This document shows positions 33,776-44,406 of a DNA stretch of 64,000 nucleotides, one piece after another. The first letter of the stretch is position 1. Each line of letters begins with the position of its first letter. The notes below the pieces were generated by a model, which worked only from the letters and a program-made list of their open reading frames with translations, was not told the origin of the DNA and did not search any database. Origin of the DNA: Loripinus fragilis (Eukaryota; Mollusca; Bivalvia; Lucinida; Lucinidae); assembly GCA_964019695.1 (NCBI GenBank), contig OZ026530.1, positions 42,579,716-42,643,715 of the forward strand, given 5' to 3'. The position numbers and the translations under genes were made by a program.

Positions 33776-34179
33776 TGGATGAGAAATAAATAAAAAATTT
33801 CTTCACACACTCTTATCTGGAGGTCTGTTTGCATATATAGTATACTATATTAACCCTTTTCCATTCATTCTGGATACCAGTAAACAGGTACTTTGGCAAA
33901 CAGTGAAGACCCAGATAAAATACACCATAAGGTGGCATTTGCTCAGGGTATGTGCTGTTTGTTAAGATAAAAACAATCTTCAGGGTCCAAGGGTGGCTGG
34001 AGTCCATTAAACTATGAGGATTACCCTTCATTGTTGGCATATGGTATAAAGGTTTCTTTGGTTACATGCATAGGTCCAGATTAGTGATTTTTTCATCTTT
34101 AATTTGTGATTATTTTTTATCCAAAAGTTTATTTTATATTTTGAGTCTTCAGAAGAACCGTCTCATTGAGAATTTTTTT

Positions 34180-34770
34180 GAGTATGGACAGTATGGACCC
34201 GGATTACAAGCAGTCTAATCAGGGCTTGTAGTGTTTGCTTAAACATATTTGGTAGTCATACATTTATTCTGGAGCAGGCACAGTAAGTTTTGTTAAATAT
34301 TTTACATGCATTTGATATTCTTATGTGAACTATATATTTCAAACAGTATGTACCAAGATCAGACTGCTTAGAAGTAGTCTGATCAGTGTTCATAGTGTTT
34401 GCTTACATGATATGTATTATTATAGCTCCAGTTTGAATAAGGGTGGGGGGGTCTCTATAGGATTTAGGTTGTCTGTCATTCCGTCTGTTTGTTCGTACGT
34501 CCGTCATAATATTTTCGTTTTCGCTCAATATCTTGAGAACTCTTTTAAGGAATTTATCCAAATTTTGTATGTGCATTGAATTGATATTGACATGATCTAG
34601 TTATTCTGGAGTAACTTATAATTAAGACAGCACTTTTTTATTAAGTATTTTACATGCTCTTCTGCTTAATGCATTTTTGAGGCCTATATTGCAAACAGTA
34701 TAGATCCAGATCAGACCTATGAGCAGTCTGATCAAGATTCATAATGTTTGCTCATATGTCACATAAGTTA
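34180..34770. repeat. three degenerate hairpin units with GATCAGACTGC core
   Basis: Three spaced units, each a hairpin with the same order: TATGGACCCGGATTACAAGC-AGTCTAATCAGG (34190), GTACCAAGATCAGACTGCTT-AGTCTGATCAGTG (34349) and AGATCCAGATCAGACC-GCAGTCTGATCAAG (34704). Each is followed by a TCATARTGTTTGCT(TA/CA) word. They match the centre of MITE A but lack its ends. A GTCC tract and a G run lie in the middle (34435-34510). A 33.7-kb-type solo terminus is at 34140-34170. Confidence 0.65.
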
Positions 34771-34849
34771 TGTGGTTAAATTATTTTGGTGATTTTAGTA
34801 ATTTTCTTACGGACCGTTCCAAGGCGTGTTTCTTCTGTGGATCTTTTTT

Positions 34850-35050
34850 GTTACTTGTGTTTGTCTTTGCCATACTGTGATGCCTTTTCTTGCAGCCTTG
34901 TGGCCACCTTGCGGTTACCTGTTGGGAAAGTGCTGACATCTTGGCTTTCTTGTTTCTGATAATTTCTTACGTTTTGGTCACTTTCCTGTTCGGTGCAGGT
35001 GTGGTACATGTACTTGATTGTATCGATTCCTGACCCTTGCCTTCTTCCTT
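34850..35050 (+). repeat. dispersed repeat family R, copy
   Basis: Matches the reverse complement of 61787-62000: CTTGTGTTTGTCTTTGCCAT, CAGCCTTGTGGCCACC, ACCTGTTGGGAAA, TCTTGGCTTTC, TCACTTTCCTGT, CAGGTGTGGTACATG, TTGATTGTA and ATTCCTGACCCTTGC. Non-coding. Confidence 0.75.
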
Positions 35051-35836
35051 ATTCAGATAAGAATACATTGGGGAATATCAACCTTAGTTCACAACCTTAG
35101 TACGAAAGTTCATCAGAGCCATATGGGACCTCTGCTAGTGTATCTGCCTATTTACACATGCTTCCTCACGCACATTATATCACTGGTATCCGTTTGAATA
35201 AGACATTTGGTGAATAAGAAACGGATGGGATAAATAATTAGACAGGCAGACCCATATGACTAATCAGGAGACGCTAATTAATAGTGAAGGGGTGCACAAT
35301 TTGATTTCGCCAAAACATTTATTAATCCACCATTTTCACGTGTATAACATCAATACTCGAAAAAATCACATGGAAATTATTTTAAAGTCAAACATCATTA
35401 CCATTATAGTGATTATATTTGTCGTTATTTTATCTGATTTTTAAAATATATTTTAATTGCAAATGTAGTCAATTCTACCTGGATGACACTATGTTTTTCT
35501 GGCGCAATATTTTGCAACAATGTACTGTAACCATAATGATTCACCCATTCTTAAGTAAATCTATTCAGGGGTCGTGCAATTTTTTACATTGGATAGATAC
35601 TGTATACGTTCAAATTAATGTTTCAATATAATTTATTAAATTGGCGACAAAACATGAATAATAAACCATAAACACAGGTTGAGCAGAGCCATTTATTTTA
35701 ATCACTGTTTTTCATAAACCCTATCTAGGCTCACATAAACGGTCCTAGTAGGAATGGTGAATTCAATTTAAAGTCTGTACCGTAGACAGTCAGGTGATAC
35801 ACGTTAGGCTCTTTATCTGAAAGAAACATGAAATAT
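35051..35836. other. no recognised feature
   Basis: AT-rich; open frames of 62 and 70 codons (35256-35631) are low complexity and hydrophobic without a motif. Confidence 0.45.
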
Positions 35837-36198
35837 AGAGAATACTAGGTGAGTGTCTTTTGATATCAAGTTTACCAGGCAAGGCTTTGAGAACGCTTGT
35901 TGACATCGCGAGGCTTGCCGAGCGATTCAACATGCGTTCTCAAAGCCGAGCCTGGTTAACATGATATCAAAAGACGCGAACCTGGTATTCTATTTATCAG
36001 TTTACCCATTGTTGAACTCTCTTCAAACTAGTGATTATGACGTAATTTTTAATTTTTGTGTTGATTAAGCGTCATTAGCGACATCATTAAAAAAGTGCAA
36101 CGTCATCATGGCCTGATAAAGCTAACATGCCGTGAGATAGGAAACGTTTATTAGGTTATGTTGAAACAATTCAGTTAATATTAGGGGTGACTGATAAA
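35837..36198. mobile_element. foldback element family C, copy 1
   Basis: The first ~165 bases are one long imperfect hairpin: GAATACTAGGTGAGTGTCTT, TTGATATCAAGTTTACC, AGGCTTTGAGAACGC mirrored by GCGTTCTCAAAGCCGAGCCT, GGTTAACATGATATCAAAAG and ACGCGAACCTGGTATTC, with the loop around CGAGGCTTGCCGAGCG. The remaining ~195 bases end GGGGTGACTGATAAA. A second copy lies at 38325-38690, same orientation, about 95% alike by eye. No coding. Confidence 0.85.
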
Positions 36199-37427
36199 AC
36201 AATATAATGGTCTTGGAGAAAATTTCAAAGATCTTTTGAACCCTTAAGAAAAAAAAAATTATCTGTTTACCACGGTAGTTTGCTATAACAGTGATCCATC
36301 GCATATAAAACTTGACTTACAGTTTATATTTTGCTATAATTATTCTTACTGAACTTGGTTTTAAGTGCAATATGCGAGGCTAACTAGCACTTGTAACTGG
36401 TATACATGTAAATGTAATATACTGTCAATCGGGACTGCCTCGCCGAATTCTGTGGAATCCGACCTCGGATGTACATCAAGGGTCGACTTTGATAGAGTAA
36501 CGTTGACGTCACAGAAACCATGCCAACACAATAACAAGTGTGATTGTAGCGACACAAACGGTTACAACATTCCACAACAAGCATTAATATAGAAGAAATT
36601 TAGGTGTTTTTGATAAAATATTGCTATAGCAATATTTTACTGAAACACATACACTTCCGTTTATCACTTCGGGTATACAAAAAAAACAGGTTTTAATAGG
36701 AACGAATCCACTCGCTACAGTACTACTTTTAGTTCAGCCAGTTCCGGCTAATACATTGCAGATTGTTAATGCGTAGTACTACGCCTTACATACCTTGATT
36801 CTCAAATTGAAACGAAGTTTCCTCATTGACTCCAGATGTGTTATGATTTGGCATTACTCTTGACATAAAACCAAACTTATTTCCTTAAACTGTAGACAAG
36901 CTAGCCTTCTCACAATTTTAGCGCTCACAAATATTCACAAGGATGTGGTTAATACGAGTCAGTTTTAGTTTTATAGTTTACTTTAGTGCTGTCTGCAAAC
37001 TGTTGTAAGCAGTATTGTCGACATGTTTTGGATAGCTGTGCATATAAAGGCCATCACAGTAAGCCTAGTTCATAAACTTTCGAGAACAACACACAACTGT
37101 GAATCACCTAGATGCAGGTAAAATTGTTCCATAGATTTTATGATTTTCCCAGCTATTGGGTTCAAGTACAGTATTTGAATCATAAAGCAGATAGAATGTA
37201 AAGCGTTATGCATTATTGGTACAAAAACGTGAAAATGTCATATCGAAATAACTGAACCAAACTGTTTAACTCCGAACAACTACTGCAGCAGACGACAAAT
37301 TAAGCGACAACTTTCCTAGTTTTCTACAAAAATAAGGTAAGACGATTCTCATGAATTATCTGACATTATTTGTTATTTTCGAAAAAGAGGCAAACTATGA
37401 AATTGTCGTCGGCTGCAAATTACAGGT
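36199..37427. other. no gene; degenerate repeat near 36.5 kb
   Basis: 36495-36600 (TTGACGTCACAGAAACCATG, AAGTGTGATTG, ACAAACGGTTACAA) resembles 40745-40800. AAAATATTGCTATAGCAATA at about 36615 is part of a perfect short palindrome. Otherwise nothing; the sequence runs into an assembly gap. Confidence 0.45.
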
Positions 37428-37627
37428 NNNNNNNNNNNNNNNNNNNNNNNNNNNNNNNNNNNNNNNNNNNNNNNNNNNNNNNNNNNNNNNNNNNNNNNNN
37501 NNNNNNNNNNNNNNNNNNNNNNNNNNNNNNNNNNNNNNNNNNNNNNNNNNNNNNNNNNNNNNNNNNNNNNNNNNNNNNNNNNNNNNNNNNNNNNNNNNNN
37601 NNNNNNNNNNNNNNNNNNNNNNNNNNN
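37428..37627. other. assembly gap, 200 N
   Basis: Exactly 200 undetermined bases. Open frames that appear to cross it have no sequence support. The true gap size is unknown; 200 looks like a scaffolding default. Confidence 0.99.
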
Positions 37628-37976
37628 GGAGCTTTATGGGTTGAAAAGGATTTGATTTAGATGGTCTTTTTTCTCCTTCCACTCGGAAAAGGCGGAACTA
37701 AAATCAAGTGCACTGGAACACCTGTGCTGGCGTACGCCGGGGTACTCCATCTTCCCAGGTGATGTAGACAGACCAGTCACGTGACCTGTTCCAAAACAAG
37801 ATAGAGGAGTACTTTTTGCATGTGCGGAAATACTGATATCACTAGATTTATTCCGGAGTACTACAAACAGCCCAGTTTTACTTGTTTTAGGTGGCTGTTC
37901 TGACATACTCCGAGTACTCTAAAATTGCTAAATCAAGTCCGCCCATGCACACATGGCAGACAAACCTATGCCACTC
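37628..37976. other. no recognised feature
   Basis: Short open frames only; no family motif or matched repeat. Confidence 0.4.
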
Positions 37977-37977
37977 A

Positions 37978-38226
37978 TAATATGAGCCAATGCATGAGAT
38001 TTCCAACAATGTGGTATGTGCGACCAGCAAAGCCTCAGATCAGCCTGCGCATACGCGCAGTCTGATCAGAGCCTTTGCTAGTCGCTCGAGTATTCTTTGA
38101 TTGTTTAGCTACTGACTGAACACCATTTGGAGTTTCTAAGCTTAACAGTAGGCTGCACAGGCTCGTCTGAGGCTACACTTGTCAAAATGCCACATTGTTG
38201 GAAATCACGTGTCGCGGCTCATATTA
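37978..38226. mobile_element. MITE family E, copy 1
   Basis: Inverted ends TAATATGAGCC / GGCTCATATTA, continuing with GATTTCCAACAATGTGG / CCACATTGTTGGAAATC. The interior has a hairpin CAGATCAGCCTGCGC-ATAC-GCGCAGTCTGATCAG. A second copy in opposite orientation lies at 58944-59187. No coding. Confidence 0.9.
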
Positions 38227-38324
38227 CAAAGCTGCAGATTTCCTTAGGACTAATGGTTTGAACCCCCTGGAAAATCCCAAAGCTGCTGATGTCATATCAT
38301 CCGACCGCTTGTGGGGCGCCATTT

Positions 38325-38690
38325 AAATAGAGAATACTAGGTGAGTGTCTTTTGATATCAAGTTTACCTGGCAAGGCTTTGAGAACGCTTGTTGACATCG
38401 CGAGGCTTGCCGAGCGATTCAACATGCGTTCTCAAGGCCGAGCCTGGTAAACTTGATATCAAAAGACGCGAACCTGGTATTCTATTTATCAGTTTACCCA
38501 TTGTTTAACACTCTTCAAACTAGCGATTATGACGTTATTTATGATTTCTGTGTTGATTCAGCGACATTTGCGACGTCATTCAAAAAGTGCAACGTCATCA
38601 TGACCTGGTAAAGGTAACATGCCGTGAGATAGGAAACGTTTATTAGGTTATGTTGAAACAATTCAGGTAATATAAGGGGTGACTGATAAA
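38325..38690. mobile_element. foldback element family C, copy 2
   Basis: Same structure as copy 1 at 35837. The hairpin is better paired here (AAGTTTACCTGGC against GCCTGGTAAACTTGATATC), so this copy is closer to the founding sequence. Both copies flank the assembly gap. Confidence 0.88.
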
Positions 38691-39384
38691 TGGTGTTTCA
38701 CTGATTGGCCGATGGTGGCCCATTTTGGTTACTGTGTTTTTGGAATACCGGAGCAAAAGAAATCCAACAGGTAAAGCCCAGTACGGATCCCATTTCTCCT
38801 TTGCAAAAAACAAAAAAGCAAAATATAAAAATAAACGTCAAAACTTTGGACCTAGGCGCACCCCTGGGGAAACTTTCCTTTTTAAGTTTATTGCAATGGG
38901 TCTGGTCAAATAATGTGTCATACATGTACTCGTCATTGGAAGTAGTGATTAAGCTAACAATGCCAAAACCGTAATCCAACTGGCAGTGCACGACTGGAGG
39001 TTATTTCTTAGAATTTCAAAAGAGATCAAAGCTGAGTAAATGACCCAGAATTTGTAAAATTGGGGCCTGCTTCAAGGTCATGGTATGATACATAGCAGAG
39101 TCAGAATGAAATTGACAATTGAGGTTCATTATTAAGGGGAATGATAATGCTTTGTTATAGTAAAACCGAAATCTTATTGCTAAGAGCAACTATTTGGAAT
39201 ACGCCTTGAAGCAAAAGTGATTCAGAACTGGGAAACTAACTGTTTGTTTGGTGTGTGAATATACTGTCACTATGTAGGTCGCACGTGTTTCTAACATTTT
39301 TTAAAGAGAGCAGATCATTAAAAAAGTTATTGTTGTGAGGTTTGCATTTTATTTTGAATAGTCAAAATTTAGATACATCCAAAC
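38691..39384. other. no recognised feature
   Basis: Overlapping open frames on both strands (38698-38991, 38705-38974 and 38725-38913) have no family motif. No repeat match found. Confidence 0.4.
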
Positions 39385-39600
39385 TACTGCAAATTCGAAA
39401 ATTTTCGCGAGGGTTTATTTTCGTGAAACTTCGCATATGCGAAGTTTCGTGAAAATAGAATCCTCGCAAAAAGGCGAAATCACTCTTTCGACTATGGATA
39501 TAGGTGAATCATACCATAGTCGCGAAATTTTCCGGTCGAAGTATGTTTTTAACGGTATTTGCGAAATTAAAATTCTCGCGAAAATTTCCGGATTTACAGT
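39385..39600. repeat. TTCGCGAAAAT-rich imperfect palindromes
   Basis: 39405-39470 forms a near-perfect palindrome centred on TTCGCATATGCGAA, with arms GAGGGTTTATTTTCGTGAAA and TTTCGTGAAAATAGAATCCT. Further TCGCGAAATTTTCC and CTCGCGAAAATTTCCG words follow. CpG-rich words of this kind stand out from the AT-rich surroundings. Probably a degenerate MITE. Confidence 0.6.
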
Positions 39601-40848
39601 ACCTTTATGTCCTTCTCGAAGTTTATCGACGACCAATCTGAATCGGTCCATCGCCCTCAGGTTGAAATCTGGAATATTGAGAGTCGGTTGCTGAAAATAT
39701 ACAGTATATACAAAACTTAGTTGATGTATGGACAAATATTAATCGTTAGATACGAAAAATTATTTGCTAAGTTCATTTCTTTATCGGGGTCCTCCATAAA
39801 TAGATTTACGATTTATACCTTGTAAACCGCTATGTGAAATTTATAATGCATTGACAAATGTTATGTGGCATTAGTTTGAACAGCCTAATAGATTTGCACT
39901 CCCAGTGATTTGTTGCTTAATTTATCACTGGCTGGTGGTCAGTTGTTAAAGTAGATAAATCAGGAGCGGGAAGCGCGAGTGATATATCCGCTTACGACTG
40001 ACCAACAGACAGTAATACCTTAAGCAACTGCGAATGTATTTCGGCTCTAACACACACACATATAAAATATGAACGAATCCTTCAGTATATAACGATTCCA
40101 CTATCTTGACCAGAGTGTTAGAATTTCCGGTAACTCTTGTTTAGACTGACCTGCATATTCTTACATACGTTTTGAACGTCCATTTGTTTTTTAAAAACGA
40201 CGTTACACCGTCTATTGTCAACGTAACAAGGTGTCCTCATGCAAATCTAACTGGCCACTGGATGACGTCACGGCAGTCACTGACCAGTCCATGCAGTGAA
40301 TTATCGACCAATAAATCAATGAATTGAAGCATTGGCTATATACGCCATCAGTGTAAGAATATCATGTTAGAATCCTGTCGCCATTACGTAACGACATTGT
40401 TGATTGGTTAGGCTGTGGAAACTAAATCTTACGTAGCTTTCATTTCATATTCAATGGCAGAGTGTCGACTAAAATGCGTGGAGCCAGATGGAGTGGAGGA
40501 GTGGGGATTCCCCCCTTGAAAATAACAAGTGGCTATGAGTTTCCTTAGAAATAGTGCTACAGGTCGCTACGAGAAGCACGTCCAGCTGGATCTCGAGGGA
40601 GGTCTGTACAACCCTCTGTCTTTTTGTGAAATATTTGTATGTGAGGATGATTCAAACAAATATTTCTGTCGAACATTTAATGTAACATATTATACCCAAT
40701 AGTATAGCCTTCACATAAGTATTCCACGTTACATAATGTGACACTGACGTTACAGAAACCATGCCATCAAGTGTGATTACAACAAACGGTTATAAATAAA
40801 TCCAATGTGTTTTCAATAAACTATCGCTATAGCGTGATTTAACTTCAT
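39601..40848. other. no recognised feature
   Basis: Contains CRE-like GATGACGTCACGG at about 40262 and a degenerate repeat at 40745-40800 shared with 36.5 kb. No gene supported. Confidence 0.45.
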
Positions 40849-41602
40849 TTATCATATGACGTCACGTCTGGGAGTGAAATAACGCCATGCAATAAAATCT
40901 GTAAACCACTTGTGGTTTATCGATTTACGGGAAACGTTATGACGTCCATAACAACGTTGCGTACATAATGACGCAATTATAACGTTTTAACGCCAGAAAT
41001 GAGATTCCAAAATAATCTGAATGTCATATGATAAATAGAATCTAACGTTCGTGCTCTTGTACTATTGAATTCATTAAACTCGTTGCGGAAAAGAGATAAA
41101 ATGCTCGGCAAGCCTCGCATTTTATCTCTTTTTCCCAACTCGTTTAATAAATTCAATAAAACATGAGCACTCATGTAAGATCCTCTATTTATTCTGTTGA
41201 CAATACTTTTTGGGTAATCAAAATAATGGATTGTACATGTAATAGGACTGATCACATATGCTACATAGAGGATCTTACATGAGTACTCATGTTTTATTGA
41301 ATTTATTAAAGGAGTTGGGGAAAAGAGATGAAATGCGAGGCTTGCCGAGCATTTTATCTCTTATTCGCAACGAGTTTAATAAATTCAATAATACAAGAGC
41401 ACGAATGTTAGATTCTATTTATCATTATAACAAATACTTTGAAATCTCATTTCTGGCGTTAAAACGTTATAATTTTGTCATTATGTACGCAACGTTGTTA
41501 TGGACGTCATAACGTTTCCCGTAAATCTATAAACCACTAGTGGTTTATCGATTTTATTGCATGGTGTTATTTCACTCCCAGACGCGACGTCATATGATAA
41601 AT
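40849..41602. mobile_element. foldback element family D: palindrome whose arms are hairpins
   Basis: Left arm 40849-41191 and right arm 41264-41602 are reverse complements over about 340 bases. They run from TTATCATATGACGTC at the outer ends to GTAAGATCCTCTAT / ATAGAGGATCTTAC at the inner ends, around a 70-base centre. Each arm contains its own hairpin: GAATTCATTAAACTCGTTGC and AAAAGAGATAAAATGC, loop TCGGCAAGCCTC, then GCATTTTATCTCTTTTTC and AACTCGTTTAATAAATTC. The two open frames over the arms encode nearly the same peptide because the arms are copies, not because they are genes. Confidence 0.88.
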
Positions 41603-42180
41603 GACTATTTTTCTTCATGCCAGTTCTCATAAAATGCAACTATTCATACATAGTACTACGTCTTACATACATCCGAGGCTTGATTCTGGAAATGAACCGA
41701 AGTTTTCTGATTGCGTCACATACAGACACATTGACATTTCAGTACCACTATATCTACACCCGTCAGTATTGAACAAGGAGACCACACCTTCACTACAGGA
41801 TTCCTACTGATGAACGTCAACCAGAACTCATGTTTCCCATCAGCTATCAGACCGTGGAACCAGGTGCCTGTGACTATTGTAGTTGTCCAAGCCTTAGTGG
41901 TTTCAAGATGGGGCTGGCCAGCCAGAAAATATTATTAACAAACTACTTATATCCCTCTTTTATCATATGACATCTTGTCTGTGAGTGAAATAACGCCATG
42001 CAATATAATCGATAAACCATTAGTGATTCATAGATTTTTGGGAAATGTTATAAATGACGCTTTTAACGTCATGCATATGGCAAAACCCTTACGTTTTACG
42101 CTAAAATGAAAAAAGTCAATAAGCAATGCTTATTAGATACCCCCGCACAGTAAGAGTCATTGAATAAACTTGGCAAGTTA
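41603..42180. other. no gene; fragment of family D at 41965-42060
   Basis: 41965-42060 repeats TATCATATGACATCTTGTCT, GAGTGAAATAACGCCATGCA and GATAAACCATTAGTG, the outer third of a family D arm, truncated. The rest shows nothing. Confidence 0.55.
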
Positions 42181-42184
42181 TAGT

Positions 42185-44012
42185 TCAAACCAGCAGATCT
42201 TAGTTTTGAAAAGAAGATTTTAGTAGAATCTGTGCAATCTTTCATGCATATGTTCAATGTGTCTACACTGTATAGGCAAAGTATCAAATTGCTCCATCAA
42301 AAGCTGTGGTAGGAGTTAACGGCCCATGAGGGCACCATCTATGCATATACAAAAGCCTTATTAGAGAAAAATTGTCTAAGTTCTCACAGCAGTCATTTTG
42401 TCAAAAATTATCTTTTCCGAAACAAACTCCTTCATGCATATGTTCAATGTGTCTACATTGTAACGTCAAAGTATCAAATTGCTCCATTAAAAGCTGTGGT
42501 AGGAGTTGATCGGCCCATGAGGGCACCATCTATGCATATACAAAAGCCTTATACGGGAAAAATTGTCTAAGTTCTCACAGCTGTCATTTTGTCAAAAATT
42601 ATTTTTTCTGAACCAAACTCCTTCATGCATATGCTCAATGTGTCTACATTGTATAGGAAAAGTATCAAATTTAAGTTCTCACAGCTGTCATTTTGTCAAA
42701 AATTATCTTTTCTGAACCAAACTCCTTCATGCATATGTTCAATGTGTCTACATTGTATAGGCAAAGTATCAAATTGTTCCATCTAAAGCTTTGGTAGGAG
42801 TTGATCGGCCCATGAAGGCACCATCTATGCATATACAAAAGCCTTATTAGGAAAAATGTCTAAGTTCTCACAGCTGTCATTTTGTCAAAGATTATTTTTT
42901 CTGAACCAAACTCCTTAATGCATATGTTTAATGTGTCTACATTGTATAGGCAAAGTATCAAATTGCTCCATCAAAAGCTGTCGTAGAAGTTGATTGGCCC
43001 ATGAGGGCACCATCTATGCATATAAAAAGCCTTATTAGGAAAAAAATGTCTAAGTTCTCACAGCTGTCATTTTGTCAAAAATTATTTTTTTCTAAATTAA
43101 ACTCCTTCATGCATATGTTCAGTGTGTCTACATTGTATAGGCGAAGTATCAAGTTGCTCCATCAAAAGCTGTGGTAGGAGTTGATCGGCCCATGAAGGCA
43201 CCATCTGTGCAAATACAATCACCTTGTTAGGGAAAAATTGTCTAAGTTCTCACAGCTGTCATTTTGTCAAAAATTATTTTTTCTGAACCAAACTCCTTCA
43301 TGCATATGTTCAATGTGTCTACATTGTATAGGCAAAGTATCAAATTGCTCCATCAAAAGCTGTCGTAGAAGTTGATTGGCCCATGAGGGCACCATCTATG
43401 CATATAAAAAGCCTTATTAGGAAAAAAATGTCTAAGTTCTCACAGCTGTCATTTTGTCAAAAATTATTTTTTCTAAATCAAACTCCTTCATGCATATGTT
43501 CAGTGTGTCTACATTGTATAGGCGAAGTATCAAGTTGCTCCATCAAAAGCTGTGGTAGGATTTGATCGGCCCATGAAGGCACCATCTGTGCAAATACAAT
43601 CACCTTGTTAGGGAAAAATTGTCTAAGTTCTCACAGCTGTCATTTTGTCAAAAATTATTTTTTCTGAACCAAACTCCTTCATGCATATGTTCAATGTGTC
43701 TACATTGTATAGGCAAAGTATCAAATTATTCCATCTAAAGCTGTGGTAGGAGTTGATCGGCCCATGTATGGCCTATAATATCATAAGCATAAAACCCAAT
43801 AAAAAAGCCATTTAACCTTATTAGGGATAAATTGTCTAAGTTCTCACAGCTGTCATTTTGTCAAAAATTATTTTTTCTGAACCAAACTCCTTCATGCATA
43901 TGTTCAATGTGTGTACATTGTATAGGAAAAGTATCAAATTGTTCCATCTAAAGCTGTGGTAGGAGTTGATCGTCCCATGTATGGCCTATAATAGCATAAG
44001 CATAAACCCCTA
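42185..44012. repeat. ~190-bp satellite array with higher-order structure
   Basis: Unit starts (GTCTAAGTTCTCACAGCTGT) fall at about 42374, 42564, 42670 (unit with an 80-base deletion before it), 42858, 43048, 43240, 43430, 43621 and 43834. Each unit continues CATTTTGTCAAAAATTATTT, CCAAACTCCTTCATGCATAT, CTACATTGTATAGG, GCTGTGGTAGGAGTTGATCG and GGGCACCATCTATGCATATA. The pair of units from 43048 to 43430 is nearly identical to the pair that follows, giving a 382-bp higher-order period. The final units carry a different end (GTATGGCCTATAATA). Frames through it are by-products. Confidence 0.92.
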
Positions 44013-44290
44013 TATAAAAAGCAATTTAGAACAACAAAGGGAAATAACTCTAATAGAATTGGCCCCTAGCCCTTACTTTTTTTTGTCTTAAGTATTTGTC
44101 ATGCATATATGAACATGTTTGCAAGGTTTGATGAAAATCCAGCAATGACTCTTTAAGATATTAAGGAAACAAAACGTTACGGACGGACGGACAGACGGAC
44201 AGACGGACAGACGGACGCACCCATGGACACACGGACGGATAACGTGAAAAAAGTATATCCACCACAACCAAAAATTGCGGGGGTATAGAT
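44013..44290. repeat. dispersed repeat with (GGAC)n tract
   Basis: Follows the satellite directly: AAAGGGAAATAACTCTAA, ATGCATATATGAACATG, AAGGTTTGATGAAAATCCAG, ACTCTTTAAGATATT, then GGAC/AGAC tetranucleotides at about 44176-44236. This resembles the widely dispersed bivalve repeat ends with GACG tracts and is the opposite-strand counterpart of 395-520. Confidence 0.6.
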
Positions 44291-44317
44291 ATGAATTTAA
44301 AATAATTTTTGTCATAT

Positions 44318-44406
44318 GATAAATAGAATCTAACATTAGGGCTCCTATTTTATTGAATTTATAAAACTCGTTGCGAAAAAGAGATAGAATGCTTGAAAAA
44401 GCCTCG
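44318..44406. mobile_element. left half of a family D hairpin, interrupted
   Basis: ATATGATAAATAGAATCTAA, TATTTTATTGAATTTATAAA and ACTCGTTGCGAAAAAGAGAT match a family D arm up to the hairpin loop. The other half (TTTTATCTCTTCCTCAACTC, GTTTAATAAATTCAATAAA) is found only at 45846-45890, after the 1.44-kb insert. Confidence 0.75.

Noticed and set aside
37351..37682. Open frames of about 95 codons spanning the N gap
   Set aside because: Most of each frame is undetermined bases; there is no sequence support.
40977..41512. Two paralogous genes in divergent orientation encoding near-identical ~85-residue peptides
   Set aside because: They lie on the two arms of a palindrome, so identity follows from the inverted repeat; the frame also reads through a hairpin and has no known domain.
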